A stretch of 64,000 nt of DNA from positions 2,542,001 to 2,606,000 of the forward strand of contig NZ_CP064032.1 in assembly GCF_049532905.1 (NCBI RefSeq). Direction: 5' to 3'. Made by a program: the position numbers and the translations under genes. This stretch comes from Dyella_B nitratireducens (GTDB lineage: Bacteria; Pseudomonadota; Gammaproteobacteria; Xanthomonadales; Rhodanobacteraceae). Position 1 is the first letter of the stretch. Each line of letters opens with the position of its first letter. The notes under the pieces were generated by a model. It ran no database searches, was not told the DNA's origin, and worked only from the letters and a program-made list of their open reading frames with translations. Below are positions 50,428 through 59,449 of this stretch, piece after piece.

Positions 50428-52236
50428 ATGAGTTCTCTCTACAAGGATTTTTGGCGAGAAAAGATCGTTGATGTTGGACTAATGAGCCCAAACGTGCTCG
50501 TAGACTTCGACGCAGGAATCTTGCCAAACGCTCGCGTTGTATGGCTAAACAAGCGATGGTTTTTTTCAGCAGGGATAGATCTCAACAATCCATCGGTTGA
50601 ACAAGACGTTGGCCAGTGGCTGTTATCCACCTACGCCGTTTCATCTGTAGAGGAACTTTGTTCCTCAGGTTCGTTTGGAACAACGAAGCTTGGCGCCGAC
50701 CGTTATGGGGCCAGCGGAGGTGCGTCTCACGGTGGAAGTGGACGCTGTGGGCACGCTGGTCTCTTCAACGCCAAAGGCGTTGGCCGTACCCCTCTGGTGT
50801 CACCGAACGTTGACTGGGCTCACTCCCATGGTTGCTTGTATCTCTTTGAGGCCATCCGTGAGGCGATAGCCAGTGAAATCGCGCTCGCTGAGATGCCCCA
50901 TGGGGCAACGAGCGTTATCGCTATTATTGATGCGGGCTTTTCTCTACGCTCTGATAAGGATAGCGAGCCTGAACGCTGCGCCATTCTTGTTCGCCCCAAC
51001 TTCGTACGACTCGCACACTTCGAGCGCAGTGTGTTCTTTGGCACATCTGGCTTCAAGGGCTCTGATCAATATCAGGACAGTTTGCGTGTAAAAGACGCGA
51101 TTGGTGCCATCACACGAGACACTACGTTTCAACTGCCAAATACACTCGTGAAGCTTGCCGAGCAGGTCGCTGCCTCCAGAGCACATCGTCTTTGGGCAGG
51201 TCGGCCGACGACCGACAACGTCACCATGGATGGCGCCTTTCTGGATTTCGGCAATTTTCGTTCATTGCCCAATTGGAAGCGCGCTAACGATAGTCGTGGT
51301 CAGGTCTTTGGGACGGAAATGCAGGACCTTGAAAACGCCGTCACCTCCCTAGCTCACTTCTTCATCAAGCATTCCGCATTGGACCCAGGACTCACCCCTG
51401 CGCAATTGACGAAAATGATTCGAGTTAGGCTTGATGATGCTTTCCGCTCGATGTGCATATCAGCCTGTGCGCTCCCTGCTGGAGAATCCATCGCCTCCAC
51501 GCTCTCCGACCTCGTTTCTTCCTACTATCAATTGCAACAACGAAGTTCCTACCTTCTCTGTGAGCCTTCACCGACCTGGGGGAGGAAGGATTGGCTCTAC
51601 TATGAGATGGGACCGTTGACAGACGAGCCTAACGTTAGACACACCGAGAAGACCTACGGTCAAGCGATTCGAAGTCTCATCTTGGGCAATGGACGAAGTC
51701 GTGATGGATTGATTCCTTATGCAGCAGCCCGACGTTGGACCGCCCCGAGGCATCAGCAGAATTACCATGTATCTAGGCATCACGCCAAGCGAGTGGTAAC
51801 GCAAATCATCAAGGCCGGTTCTGGCGCAAGGGATGTTCTATCGCGCTACATCTCCAGCGAAATTGCCATGAGCCGTCGAATATGGCCAAAACTTGACCCT
51901 AGCCACATCATTCTTGGCTTTGCTACAGATGTCGCGTCGTCTGTTGTATTTACCTACGACACAGCAGAAAACGCCTATACGGCCATACTTTCTGGCATCC
52001 AGATCAATGACACCCTCCGCTTGTTTGGGACTGAAATTCCCGTCAGCAATGATGCTTTCAAAGAAGCGTTCGAGATAGAGATAACCTCCCGTTACCAGCC
52101 CAGCAAGCTAAGCAGTCGCCAATCCGTGTCCGTCTTTGGAAAGATGATCGAAATCCCATCGCCGATGGTTACCTTTGCAGATGGTCTAACTGCTGCTTCA
52201 AAAATCGAGCAATGCGGAGGCAGCACTCGTGGTTAA
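50428..52236 (+). CDS. Divergent SelO/YdiU-like pseudokinase (candidate AMP-transferase) in peptide cluster
   Basis: The 602-residue protein keeps the order of SelO motifs. KGVGRTPL (Lys116) corresponds to the SelO KGAGRTP ATP-binding motif, LYLFEAIREAIASEIALAE to the following RSSIREFLxSEA helix, LVRPNFVRLAHFE to the PSHxRFGxFE strand, and TTDNVTMDGAFLDFG (Asp263-Asn264, Asp273-Phe-Gly) to the catalytic DNMSxxGxxxDYG. SelO transfers AMP to Ser/Thr/Tyr, so it could modify the peptide or activate a carboxylate. A Gly-rich stretch (YGASGGASHGGSGRCG) precedes the Lys. It overlaps the next gene by eight bases. Family assignment is by eye and the overall identity must be low. Confidence 0.68.
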   Translation: MSSLYKDFWREKIVDVGLMSPNVLVDFDAGILPNARVVWLNKRWFFSAGIDLNNPSVEQDVGQWLLSTYAVSSVEELCSSGSFGTTKLGADRYGASGGASHGGSGRCGHAGLFNAKGVGRTPLVSPNVDWAHSHGCLYLFEAIREAIASEIALAEMPHGATSVIAIIDAGFSLRSDKDSEPERCAILVRPNFVRLAHFERSVFFGTSGFKGSDQYQDSLRVKDAIGAITRDTTFQLPNTLVKLAEQVAASRAHRLWAGRPTTDNVTMDGAFLDFGNFRSLPNWKRANDSRGQVFGTEMQDLENAVTSLAHFFIKHSALDPGLTPAQLTKMIRVRLDDAFRSMCISACALPAGESIASTLSDLVSSYYQLQQRSSYLLCEPSPTWGRKDWLYYEMGPLTDEPNVRHTEKTYGQAIRSLILGNGRSRDGLIPYAAARRWTAPRHQQNYHVSRHHAKRVVTQIIKAGSGARDVLSRYISSEIAMSRRIWPKLDPSHIILGFATDVASSVVFTYDTAENAYTAILSGIQINDTLRLFGTEIPVSNDAFKEAFEIEITSRYQPSKLSSRQSVSVFGKMIEIPSPMVTFADGLTAASKIEQCGGSTRG

Positions 52237-52735
52237 TAAGCTTATGAGCATGAGCGCCGCAGAACGAGCACTAGAGGAAGAGCGACTTATTAAGGCCACA
52301 AATGACCGCCGCTTTGCCCAGCTTGGACAAGCGATGCAGCTACTCTTTAAGACTGACCGTCGAAAGTACAGCATCGCCTCTGCTTACCTCTGGCTGTGGC
52401 CCGCAGTACGACTGAACCAGATCGTTTGCACCACGGGTCGGAGTGGCGTGTGGACTGGCTACGCAACCTGGGCCTACTTCACCCCCGAATTTGCAACGAC
52501 ATTCGTAAAATCCGATCCGCCCTTTCTTCATATCAGTGATTGGAACGAGGGGTATCAGCTTTGGATACTGGACTTCGTCGCACCGTTAGGTCACGCCCGC
52601 GCTTTGGTGAGCCAATTGCGTAGTCGACTATCTCGTGACTTCAAGGAAGCCCGACACGTTGTCCGTAGTCCCGATGGAAACGTCATTGGCACTCGCATCC
52701 TTCGCGTTCCGACGAGCACCCTATCCCATGGCTAA
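52229..52735 (+). CDS. HlyC-like toxin-activating lysine acyltransferase homologue
   Basis: The 168-residue protein aligns by eye with HlyC: LWLWPAVRLNQIVCTTGRSG matches the LPAIxxNQY segment, YATWAYFTPEFATTFV the CSWANLSLENE segment, and DWNEGYQLWILDFVAPLGHA the DWTSGDRKWFIDWIAPFGD block, including the catalytic-type Asp (115). The HlyC active-site His is replaced: there is no His before residue 101. HlyC enzymes move a fatty acyl group from ACP to a toxin lysine; related genes occur with microcins E492 and H47. Start GTG 52229 has GGAGG eight bases upstream; ATG 52244 is an alternative. It overlaps both neighbours. Confidence 0.78.
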   Translation: MVNKLMSMSAAERALEEERLIKATNDRRFAQLGQAMQLLFKTDRRKYSIASAYLWLWPAVRLNQIVCTTGRSGVWTGYATWAYFTPEFATTFVKSDPPFLHISDWNEGYQLWILDFVAPLGHARALVSQLRSRLSRDFKEARHVVRSPDGNVIGTRILRVPTSTLSHG

Positions 52736-54347
52736 AGTCAAGGTACCTCGTCGCACGCGAATGGTGCGGTGGCTCATCGTTTTATTTTCAGCAACACTTC
52801 TGCTTTCAGGAGTGTTCCTTGGAGGTGTTTATTTCTATGGACGACACACCCCTATCATCCCAACCGAAAAGTTCGACCTGGTGTTCAAAACACTGAGCAA
52901 GAAGTACTACGACCAGACTTTTCGGGGTTATAACTGGAAAGCCGTGGGCCAAACCTTTCGTGCGAAGGTTCCTAAAGAAGACCCGAATGACACGGCTCTG
53001 ACGGATATCCTCAACAACCAACTGTTTCCGTTGCTGGAAACCTCTCATCTAGAGTACGTACCCGCTTGGCTCGCAAAACCGAGTCAGCAATCAGGTCAAG
53101 TCCGTCTCGGAATCATTCTTCCCGAGCTTCGAGAGATGGCGGGCTTGATATTGATCGACGCCAAGCCCCCAACAAAGGCGGTTTTGTTGCACGTTGAATC
53201 GGGTTCGTTCCTTGATAAGCAAGGCATTCGACCTGGGCTACCCATCGATATTGACGTCTCGGCGGCTTCCGAACTCACTTCATCTGTGACCCATCGGGTA
53301 AGTATCACCTACAACGCATCGATGCCAGATGGAACTGCTCGCAAGTTGAACACGGAAGTTCCCGTTGGCTCACCCGACGCCCCTCTTCCGTACACCGACA
53401 AGGCCAAGCAGCAAATCATCGTCAGTCGCCTAGATGACGCATCTATCGACGCCCTGCAAAATCTTTTCAATGACCCATCCGTTGCTCACTACACGGTGGC
53501 TTACCTTCCCTGTGGACTGACAACCTCCATTGCCCTTCCTGGGAAGCCATCGTCTGTCATCAATGTGGTGAAGGACTCGCCTGCTGACCAGGCGGGGATT
53601 GAGCCAGGATCTTCGATTGTTGCATTAAAGACAGGCCTACTCGCGTTGAATAAAGCGCATGTCTCACTGGAAGCACTCTTGCCCAGTGGCATCAAGAAAA
53701 CGTTGGACACCACCTACGAGGGAGACCTCCAGTCTGTCTCCAAGCCGTTTAGCGAAGAGCGGTCCGCACTTATGGACGGCCCCGTTCTCATCTTGAGGTT
53801 TAATCAGTTCAATGATGACAATGCGCGATGGCTCGACCGGCAATTGCGCCAACATCAGCCGTCCGCCATCGTTCTGGACTTGCGTTACAACTCGGGCGGT
53901 GGTCAGGTTGCCATGCAAAAGATCCTTGCCGAGTTCCTACCATCCGGGACACCCATCGCCACCCTCAAGAACGCAACCGAGCAAACACGGCTCCTCGTTC
54001 CTCCAGGCGCTCAGCCACTTGAATCTCGGTTGGTTGTGCTGATTGGTCCCGCATCAAGCAGTGCTGCTGAAGTAACGGCGTCTGTCCTAAAGCATTACAG
54101 CCGAGCCAAGCTTGTCGGCCTACCCACAGCTGGGGACGTCATGAGTGCAAGCAGTCTCACGTTTCGCGATGGATCAATTCTGCAAATACCCGTCGCAACC
54201 GTGCTTGACCCATCTGGCGTCAACCTTGAGCGTGTGGGGGTCACCCCAGACATCATTCAACAAAACACGTTGGCCGACATACGGCGTGGACGCGATGCGC
54301 CACTTGAGTGCGCCAAAAGTCTTCTGGCGGGCACGACTTGCCCATAG
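52728..54347 (+). CDS. Membrane-anchored S41/PDZ protease homologue
   Basis: The 539-residue protein has one N-terminal membrane segment (WLIVLFSATLLLSGVFLGGV, about residues 15-34), a PDZ-like region (VVKDSPADQAGIEPGSSIVAL) and a C-terminal S41 domain: AIVLDLRYNSGGGQVAMQKI, then GPASSSAAEVTASVL with the candidate nucleophile Ser, then AKLVGLPTAGDVMSASS. The catalytic Lys of CtpA (FGKG) is missing and the position reads AGDV, so it may use a tricorn-like mechanism or be inactive. Most of the protein is periplasmic. It overlaps the acyltransferase gene by eight bases. It may trim or handle the exported peptide, or guard the producer. Confidence 0.78.
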   Translation: MAKVKVPRRTRMVRWLIVLFSATLLLSGVFLGGVYFYGRHTPIIPTEKFDLVFKTLSKKYYDQTFRGYNWKAVGQTFRAKVPKEDPNDTALTDILNNQLFPLLETSHLEYVPAWLAKPSQQSGQVRLGIILPELREMAGLILIDAKPPTKAVLLHVESGSFLDKQGIRPGLPIDIDVSAASELTSSVTHRVSITYNASMPDGTARKLNTEVPVGSPDAPLPYTDKAKQQIIVSRLDDASIDALQNLFNDPSVAHYTVAYLPCGLTTSIALPGKPSSVINVVKDSPADQAGIEPGSSIVALKTGLLALNKAHVSLEALLPSGIKKTLDTTYEGDLQSVSKPFSEERSALMDGPVLILRFNQFNDDNARWLDRQLRQHQPSAIVLDLRYNSGGGQVAMQKILAEFLPSGTPIATLKNATEQTRLLVPPGAQPLESRLVVLIGPASSSAAEVTASVLKHYSRAKLVGLPTAGDVMSASSLTFRDGSILQIPVATVLDPSGVNLERVGVTPDIIQQNTLADIRRGRDAPLECAKSLLAGTTCP

Positions 54348-54403
54348 TACATAAGACAACACCCGGACCCCGTCAGCATTGTCGATAGAGAAGGCACAAC
54401 CTC

Positions 54404-56575
54404 GTGACTAGAAAGACCTTCGATGGAACGGAAGGATCGCTACGCGACTTTTACAGGCTGTTTCGCGCATCTAAGCTTCCCATCATTCAACAAGCTGAAG
54501 CTGCCGAGTGTGCTGTAGCATGCTTGGCCATGGTGGCCAACTATTTTGGTCATCACGTATCGCTTAGCGGATTGCGGCGTCGCTTCTCCGTATCCACAAA
54601 GGGAACGACCCTCAAAGCCATCGTGGATTTGGCCGACCGAATGGGTCTTTCTTCCAGGCCCGTCAGGTTAGAGTTGTCAGAACTCGCCAACTTGCAACGC
54701 CCGGCCATCCTACATTGGGAGATGAACCATTACGTCGTTCTGAAGGCAGTGGGTCGACGAACCATCACCATCCATGACCCGTCCCAAGGGATGCGGGTTT
54801 TGCCCTATGAAGAGGTCAGCCGTAGCTTCACAGGTGTCGCTTTGGAGTTGACGCCAACGGCTTCCTTCGTCACTAAGCCCAAAGCAGAGACAGTACGATT
54901 CCGCGACTTCCTCAGCCGAGTCTATGGGCTGATTCCACCTGTCGTACAAATCTTTCTGCTTTCCGTTGTTCTTCAGGCCTTCGGGACGCTCTCCCCTATC
55001 CTGAACCAGATCATCGTCGACAATGCCATCACGCAGGGAAATCTGAGCCTTCTGACGGTCATTGCAGTCGGCATGGGACTTCTTGTTCTCATCACGGCCC
55101 TGGTTCGGCTATTACAAGGTGTCATCGACCTCTACGTTGGAACACAGCTGTCGTTTCAACTCCAATCGAATCTTTTAAGGCATCTTCTTCGACTGCCCGT
55201 TTCTTGGTTTGAGCGACGCCATATTGGCGACATCATTTCTCGCTTCTCTTCACTTCCAGAAGTCCAAAACGTTCTGAAAGGCGCGGCCTCCAATATTCTT
55301 CTCAATGCCATGATGGTGCTTTCATCAATGGCGATGATGCTTATCTACTCCCCGCTTCTGACCTCTATTGAAATCGCAACGGTCTTCCTATTTTTCGGAA
55401 TCAGACTGGCACTTTTCCCGTACTTTCGTCATAAGTCCCAAGAGAATTTGCACCGCTCTGCACAGGTGCAGACCTTGTTTCTCGAAACCATTCGAGGAGC
55501 TCGAACCTTCAAACTCTTTGGGTGCGAACAAGAACGAACTGTGGCCTGGCAAAACGAACAAGCCAAAGCCATCAATACCAGCGTTGAACTATCACGCTTT
55601 GCATTGTGGGGAAGCTTTGGCACCTCGGTCCTCAGTGGCATGCAGAACGTCATCGTGTGGTTTCTCGGTGCCCGCTTCGTAATCCATGGAAATCTAACAC
55701 TCGGGATGCTTCTCGCGTTTCGGGCATACACGGAGCAATTCAGTGCCGCGACCAGCGCACTCGTCGGGCAGTTCTTCGCCATCAAGACCGCTCGAATCCA
55801 CCTCGAACGCCTGAGTGACATTGTCCAGGCTGAACCAGAGCGTGGCATCGACCACGAAGGCGAGTTCGGGCACCGCCTTAGGGGCGACGTCTCCGTCCAC
55901 AGCTTGTCATTTCGCTATGCCGAGCACGAGCCTTGGGTTCTTCGAGACGTGTCCCTCGACATCAAGGCGGGAGAGTTTGTGTGCTTCACAGGCCTATCGG
56001 GTCAAGGAAAAACCACGCTTCTCAAGCTTCTTCTTGGGTTCGATGACCCTATTGAAGGAAGGGTGTCTTACGACGCAGTGGAAATGCGCAGGCTCGGCAT
56101 TCGAAACATCCGAATGCAGATTGGCGCTGTCCTTCAAGACGACCAACTGTTTAACGGCACCATTGCGGAGAATATTTGCTTCTTTGAAGCAGATGCCCTC
56201 CAGGAGGAGATCGAAGGTGCCGCCTTAGCCGCGCAGATCCACCATGAAATTACGCAAATGCCCATGGGCTATATGACCTTGGTGGGTGACCTGGGTTCGT
56301 CACTCTCGGGCGGACAACGCCAACGTATTTTGATTGCCCGCGCGCTTTATCGGAAACCAAAGATCCTCTTCCTAGACGAAGGCACATCAAATCTCGACCC
56401 AAAAAATGAGCAAACCGTGATGGAGGTCATTCGTAGCCTCCCCATCACACGCATTGTGATTGCACACAGGGAGGCCGCCATTGAAGGTGCCGACCGCACT
56501 TTTGACGTGAGCAATGGTCAAATCACGGCCATCGCCTGCGAAACACTCGCCACGCCGGCGCTGGAAGTCCTATGA
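54404..56575 (+). CDS. Peptidase-C39 ABC exporter for double-glycine peptides
   Basis: The 723-residue exporter has the N-terminal C39 protease (oxyanion Gln30, Cys36 in AEAAECAVACLAM, His109 in MNHYVVLKA, Asp125 in TIHDPSQG). A six-span ABC membrane domain (about residues 165-440) and an ATPase with Walker A GLSGQGKTT, LSGGQRQRILIARAL and Walker B ILFLDEGTS follow. It should cut the leader of the 49892 precursor after Gly-Gly and export the core. GTG 54404 has AGAAGG upstream. The ATG of the HlyD gene overlaps its stop (ATGA). Confidence 0.93.
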   Translation: MTRKTFDGTEGSLRDFYRLFRASKLPIIQQAEAAECAVACLAMVANYFGHHVSLSGLRRRFSVSTKGTTLKAIVDLADRMGLSSRPVRLELSELANLQRPAILHWEMNHYVVLKAVGRRTITIHDPSQGMRVLPYEEVSRSFTGVALELTPTASFVTKPKAETVRFRDFLSRVYGLIPPVVQIFLLSVVLQAFGTLSPILNQIIVDNAITQGNLSLLTVIAVGMGLLVLITALVRLLQGVIDLYVGTQLSFQLQSNLLRHLLRLPVSWFERRHIGDIISRFSSLPEVQNVLKGAASNILLNAMMVLSSMAMMLIYSPLLTSIEIATVFLFFGIRLALFPYFRHKSQENLHRSAQVQTLFLETIRGARTFKLFGCEQERTVAWQNEQAKAINTSVELSRFALWGSFGTSVLSGMQNVIVWFLGARFVIHGNLTLGMLLAFRAYTEQFSAATSALVGQFFAIKTARIHLERLSDIVQAEPERGIDHEGEFGHRLRGDVSVHSLSFRYAEHEPWVLRDVSLDIKAGEFVCFTGLSGQGKTTLLKLLLGFDDPIEGRVSYDAVEMRRLGIRNIRMQIGAVLQDDQLFNGTIAENICFFEADALQEEIEGAALAAQIHHEITQMPMGYMTLVGDLGSSLSGGQRQRILIARALYRKPKILFLDEGTSNLDPKNEQTVMEVIRSLPITRIVIAHREAAIEGADRTFDVSNGQITAIACETLATPALEVL

Positions 56576-57816
56576 CGCTGTTTCGCTCCGAAGCATTGGA
56601 AGGCAAGCGTAGACAGCTTTATGGCGTGACAACCATCCATCAACCTCCGTCGTTGCTCTGGTTAACGGTTTTGGTAGCAGTGATTACGGTTGTCGTCTTC
56701 ATCCTTCTCTGTACGATGCCCATCCCTCAAAAGGAAACCGTCAGTGGGTGGTTGACCCCCGATGTCGGTATTGCTCAGGTCTACTCCCCAAAAGGTGGAA
56801 TCGCCACGTCAGTACAGGTCCAACTTGGCCATGTGGTCAAACAGGGCGAGAGCTTGGCAACCCTCAACACGGACACCACTGGCCCCAACGGGAGCCTCGC
56901 GACAGAGGAGAAAACCCATATTACGGCAAGGATTGCTGAGCTCGATGCCCAAATTTCAGAGAACGCAAAGAGTGGCGTCCTTGAGGTAGCGAGATTGAAA
57001 CAACACGCAGATGCACTCCGGTCTGAAGCCGAAAACCTGAAGCTCCAACAGTCACTGGAAAAAGAGCAGGTCGAGATTGCCAAAGTGCAGATCGACCGTA
57101 TTAAATCCGGGGTGGACAAGGGCTATGTCTCGCAAGATGAAAACGACCGACGCAGGGACTCCTTGCTGGGGAGAGAGCAGTCCTTGGCTGATATCGATAG
57201 ACAGATTGCGTCCAAGATGGAAGAGGCTCGGGAAGCCAGCGTCCAAATACAGACGACCGAACAATCGACTGAGAGCAATGCTTCCAAGCTTCGCGCCGAT
57301 CGGTATGCCTTAACTCAGTCGCTCGCTGAGGCAAGTGCTCAAGGTTCGAACATCCTCAGTGCCCCCATCGCAGGTCGCATCTCTTACATCAATCTCTCTG
57401 TTGGTCAATCAGCCGTCCCCAACACTCCTTTGTTTGCCATCTCTCCTCTCTCTGGCGCGCTTATCGCAGAGATCTTGGTGCCCACAGAACGAGCGGGCTT
57501 TGTTGAAGTAGGGCAGACCGTCAGAGTGATGGTCGACGCTTACCCTTTTCAGCGTTATGGCGCTATACGCGGAACAGTCATAGGAGTAAGCAAAGCAGCT
57601 GTGACGCCCAATCAGATTGCCTCTCCCATTGTCTTTAAAGAGGCCACGTACGTCGTCAAGGTGCGCCTCTCCGAAGAAAACGTTGAGACCTATGGGAAAG
57701 CGCGTGCGCTTCAACCGGGCATGACCCTGAAGGCTGACGTCATCACCGACCATCGCACCCTTTTGCAATGGGTGGTCGACCCACTCCTGGCCGCCAAGAG
57801 GCGTGCCACCGAATAG
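56572..57816 (+). CDS. HlyD-family membrane fusion protein
   Basis: The 414-residue adaptor has a cytoplasmic N-terminus, one membrane span (LLWLTVLVAVITVVVFILL, residues 28-46), a lipoyl half-motif (GIATSVQVQLGHVVKQGESL) and a long coiled coil (about residues 110-260). A second lipoyl half (ILSAPIAGRISYINLSVGQ) and a beta-barrel domain complete it. It links the C39 exporter to an outer-membrane channel, probably a TolC homologue encoded elsewhere. It is of the CvaA/MchE type. Overlaps the exporter gene by four bases. Confidence 0.92.
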   Translation: MTLFRSEALEGKRRQLYGVTTIHQPPSLLWLTVLVAVITVVVFILLCTMPIPQKETVSGWLTPDVGIAQVYSPKGGIATSVQVQLGHVVKQGESLATLNTDTTGPNGSLATEEKTHITARIAELDAQISENAKSGVLEVARLKQHADALRSEAENLKLQQSLEKEQVEIAKVQIDRIKSGVDKGYVSQDENDRRRDSLLGREQSLADIDRQIASKMEEAREASVQIQTTEQSTESNASKLRADRYALTQSLAEASAQGSNILSAPIAGRISYINLSVGQSAVPNTPLFAISPLSGALIAEILVPTERAGFVEVGQTVRVMVDAYPFQRYGAIRGTVIGVSKAAVTPNQIASPIVFKEATYVVKVRLSEENVETYGKARALQPGMTLKADVITDHRTLLQWVVDPLLAAKRRATE

Positions 57817-57848
57817 TTCTTCAAATAGGGATATCGAGGTCAAGCAAC

Positions 57849-59189
57849 ATGACGTTTGCAAAATTCAACGCCCACGTCTCTGACATCAAGACAGTTCTGA
57901 AGTCACCCAATGGGATAGCCATGCTAGGCCTTGGCTTTGGCAGTGGCCTGCCCTACCCCCTTATCGGAAGTACGCTGGGCTTTTGGCTCAGTGAGATATC
58001 AACGCCATTGGCCGTCATCGGCCTCTTTTCATGGGCCATGCTTCCGTACTCGCTGAAAATTTTGTGGGCGAGGTATTTAGACACCCGAAAGCCGTTCCTC
58101 TTTCAACACACCACTAGGCGCCGAACGGGTTGGATCATCCTGGCGCAGGTGTTAGTGATGATCTCACTGGTAGGTTTGATGATTGCTGGGTACTTTAAAA
58201 ATGTGACGATGATGGCCTGCTTTTGCATCATTGCCGCGTTCGCTGGGGCCAGCCAGGACATCTCTGTAGACGCTTTTCGCATCGAGTCGGCGATGGCGTT
58301 TTCCAATCCAAGCGAAGCGCTCACCTATTACCAATTTGGCTACCGTATCGCGCTTCTATTGAGCGATGGCATCGTCTTTCTGTTGGCAACGCACATTGGG
58401 TGGTCAGCGTCCTACGCATCCATGACAATATTGATGCTGCTCCCCATCCTTGCCGCTTACAGGGCTATTGAGCCCTCTTTCATCTCATCGGGGAAAGAAA
58501 TCGATCTCCATGACAAGACTGCCACTGCGCAACGGCGCGTGAATTTAAAACTCTCGAAAGTTAGTCCAGGCAAATGGGCGTGGGTACTTATCTTCTTGGT
58601 TGTAGCGTTCTACAGAATGCCTGACGTCATCATCTACCCGATGATAAATCCCTTGTATCACGACGTTGGTATCAGCAAGGACTTCTTGGCAGCGATTCAT
58701 CTTGGTGTCGGGGTGATTTCTTCATTCTTTGGAATCGTCGTCGCGGGTGCCTCTACCATCCGATTTGGCTTGGTTAAATCCATGATGGTTGGGGCCATGC
58801 TTCAGTTCATCGCCGTCCTCACTTTCGCGATTCTCGCATTTTCGGGTGGAAGTCAATTGGTCGCAATCCTATCTGGCTCGTTTGAAAACATTGCGTCCAG
58901 CTTTACGGGTGTTGCACTTGTTTTATACATGTCGCAATTCATCAGTGCAGAACGTGCCGCCTCTCAGTATGCCGCGCTGACATGCGTCTATTCCTTGTTT
59001 GGCAAGCTTCTGAGTGGGCTGTCCGGTTTGGCCATCGCCCATCTTGGGGAGGGTGGTGATCGTCTGGAAGCCTATGGCGTCTTCTTCCTATTCGTCAGTC
59101 TCACCAGCCTTCCTGCCATCGCCTTGCTTTCTCTGATGCCCCGCAAGTATGTTGATGCACCCACGCATCAACTTGCGACTGCTTCATAG
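57849..59189 (+). CDS. AmpG-like MFS permease
   Basis: The 446-residue membrane protein (12 spans) shows AmpG signatures: LGFGSGLPYPLIGSTLGFWL, IGLFSWAMLPYSLKILWARYLD, FAGASQDISVDAFRIE and YYQFGYRIALLLSDG. AmpG imports anhydro-muropeptides. ATG 57849 follows the HlyD stop by 32 bases, so it belongs to the same transcript. A permease in the last position of a peptide-export operon may serve in self-protection, in feedback from the cell wall, or in a second export step; none is shown. An extended frame from 57768 overlaps HlyD and is rejected. Confidence 0.82.
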   Translation: MTFAKFNAHVSDIKTVLKSPNGIAMLGLGFGSGLPYPLIGSTLGFWLSEISTPLAVIGLFSWAMLPYSLKILWARYLDTRKPFLFQHTTRRRTGWIILAQVLVMISLVGLMIAGYFKNVTMMACFCIIAAFAGASQDISVDAFRIESAMAFSNPSEALTYYQFGYRIALLLSDGIVFLLATHIGWSASYASMTILMLLPILAAYRAIEPSFISSGKEIDLHDKTATAQRRVNLKLSKVSPGKWAWVLIFLVVAFYRMPDVIIYPMINPLYHDVGISKDFLAAIHLGVGVISSFFGIVVAGASTIRFGLVKSMMVGAMLQFIAVLTFAILAFSGGSQLVAILSGSFENIASSFTGVALVLYMSQFISAERAASQYAALTCVYSLFGKLLSGLSGLAIAHLGEGGDRLEAYGVFFLFVSLTSLPAIALLSLMPRKYVDAPTHQLATAS

Positions 59190-59233
59190 CGGTTCTTTCG
59201 AGAGGTAGATGCTTTAGGCAAAGAAAACATCGT

Positions 59234-59428
59234 TCACAAACGCGCTCCTGGCAGTGCCGACTTGCTACTTTCAGGGAGCTGTTTACATAGTGCATCCCTT
59301 TCCCGCTCAGCGTCCATGGTCTGAATTGCCTCTCGAAGATGTTCTTCCAGCGAAAGTCGGCTCAAAAACAAAGGATGGCTCCGCTTCTTCTTGACCTTGG
59401 CAAGCCATCTCTCATCCCAAGGGTCCAA
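59234..59428 (-). CDS. Small hypothetical protein (64 residues, uncertain start)
   Basis: The frame reads DPWDERWLAKVKKKRSHPLF then SRLSLEEHLREAIQTMDAER, a charged helical protein. Only a TTG start at 59428 is available, with GGAGG directly before it and no proper spacing. It follows the 116-residue gene by 21 bases on the same strand, so the two may be one small operon. No family is recognised. Confidence 0.35.
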   Translation of the reverse strand: MDPWDERWLAKVKKKRSHPLFLSRLSLEEHLREAIQTMDAERERDALCKQLPESSKSALPGARL

Positions 59429-59449
59429 CCTCCGCCAAGCCAGGTCACC

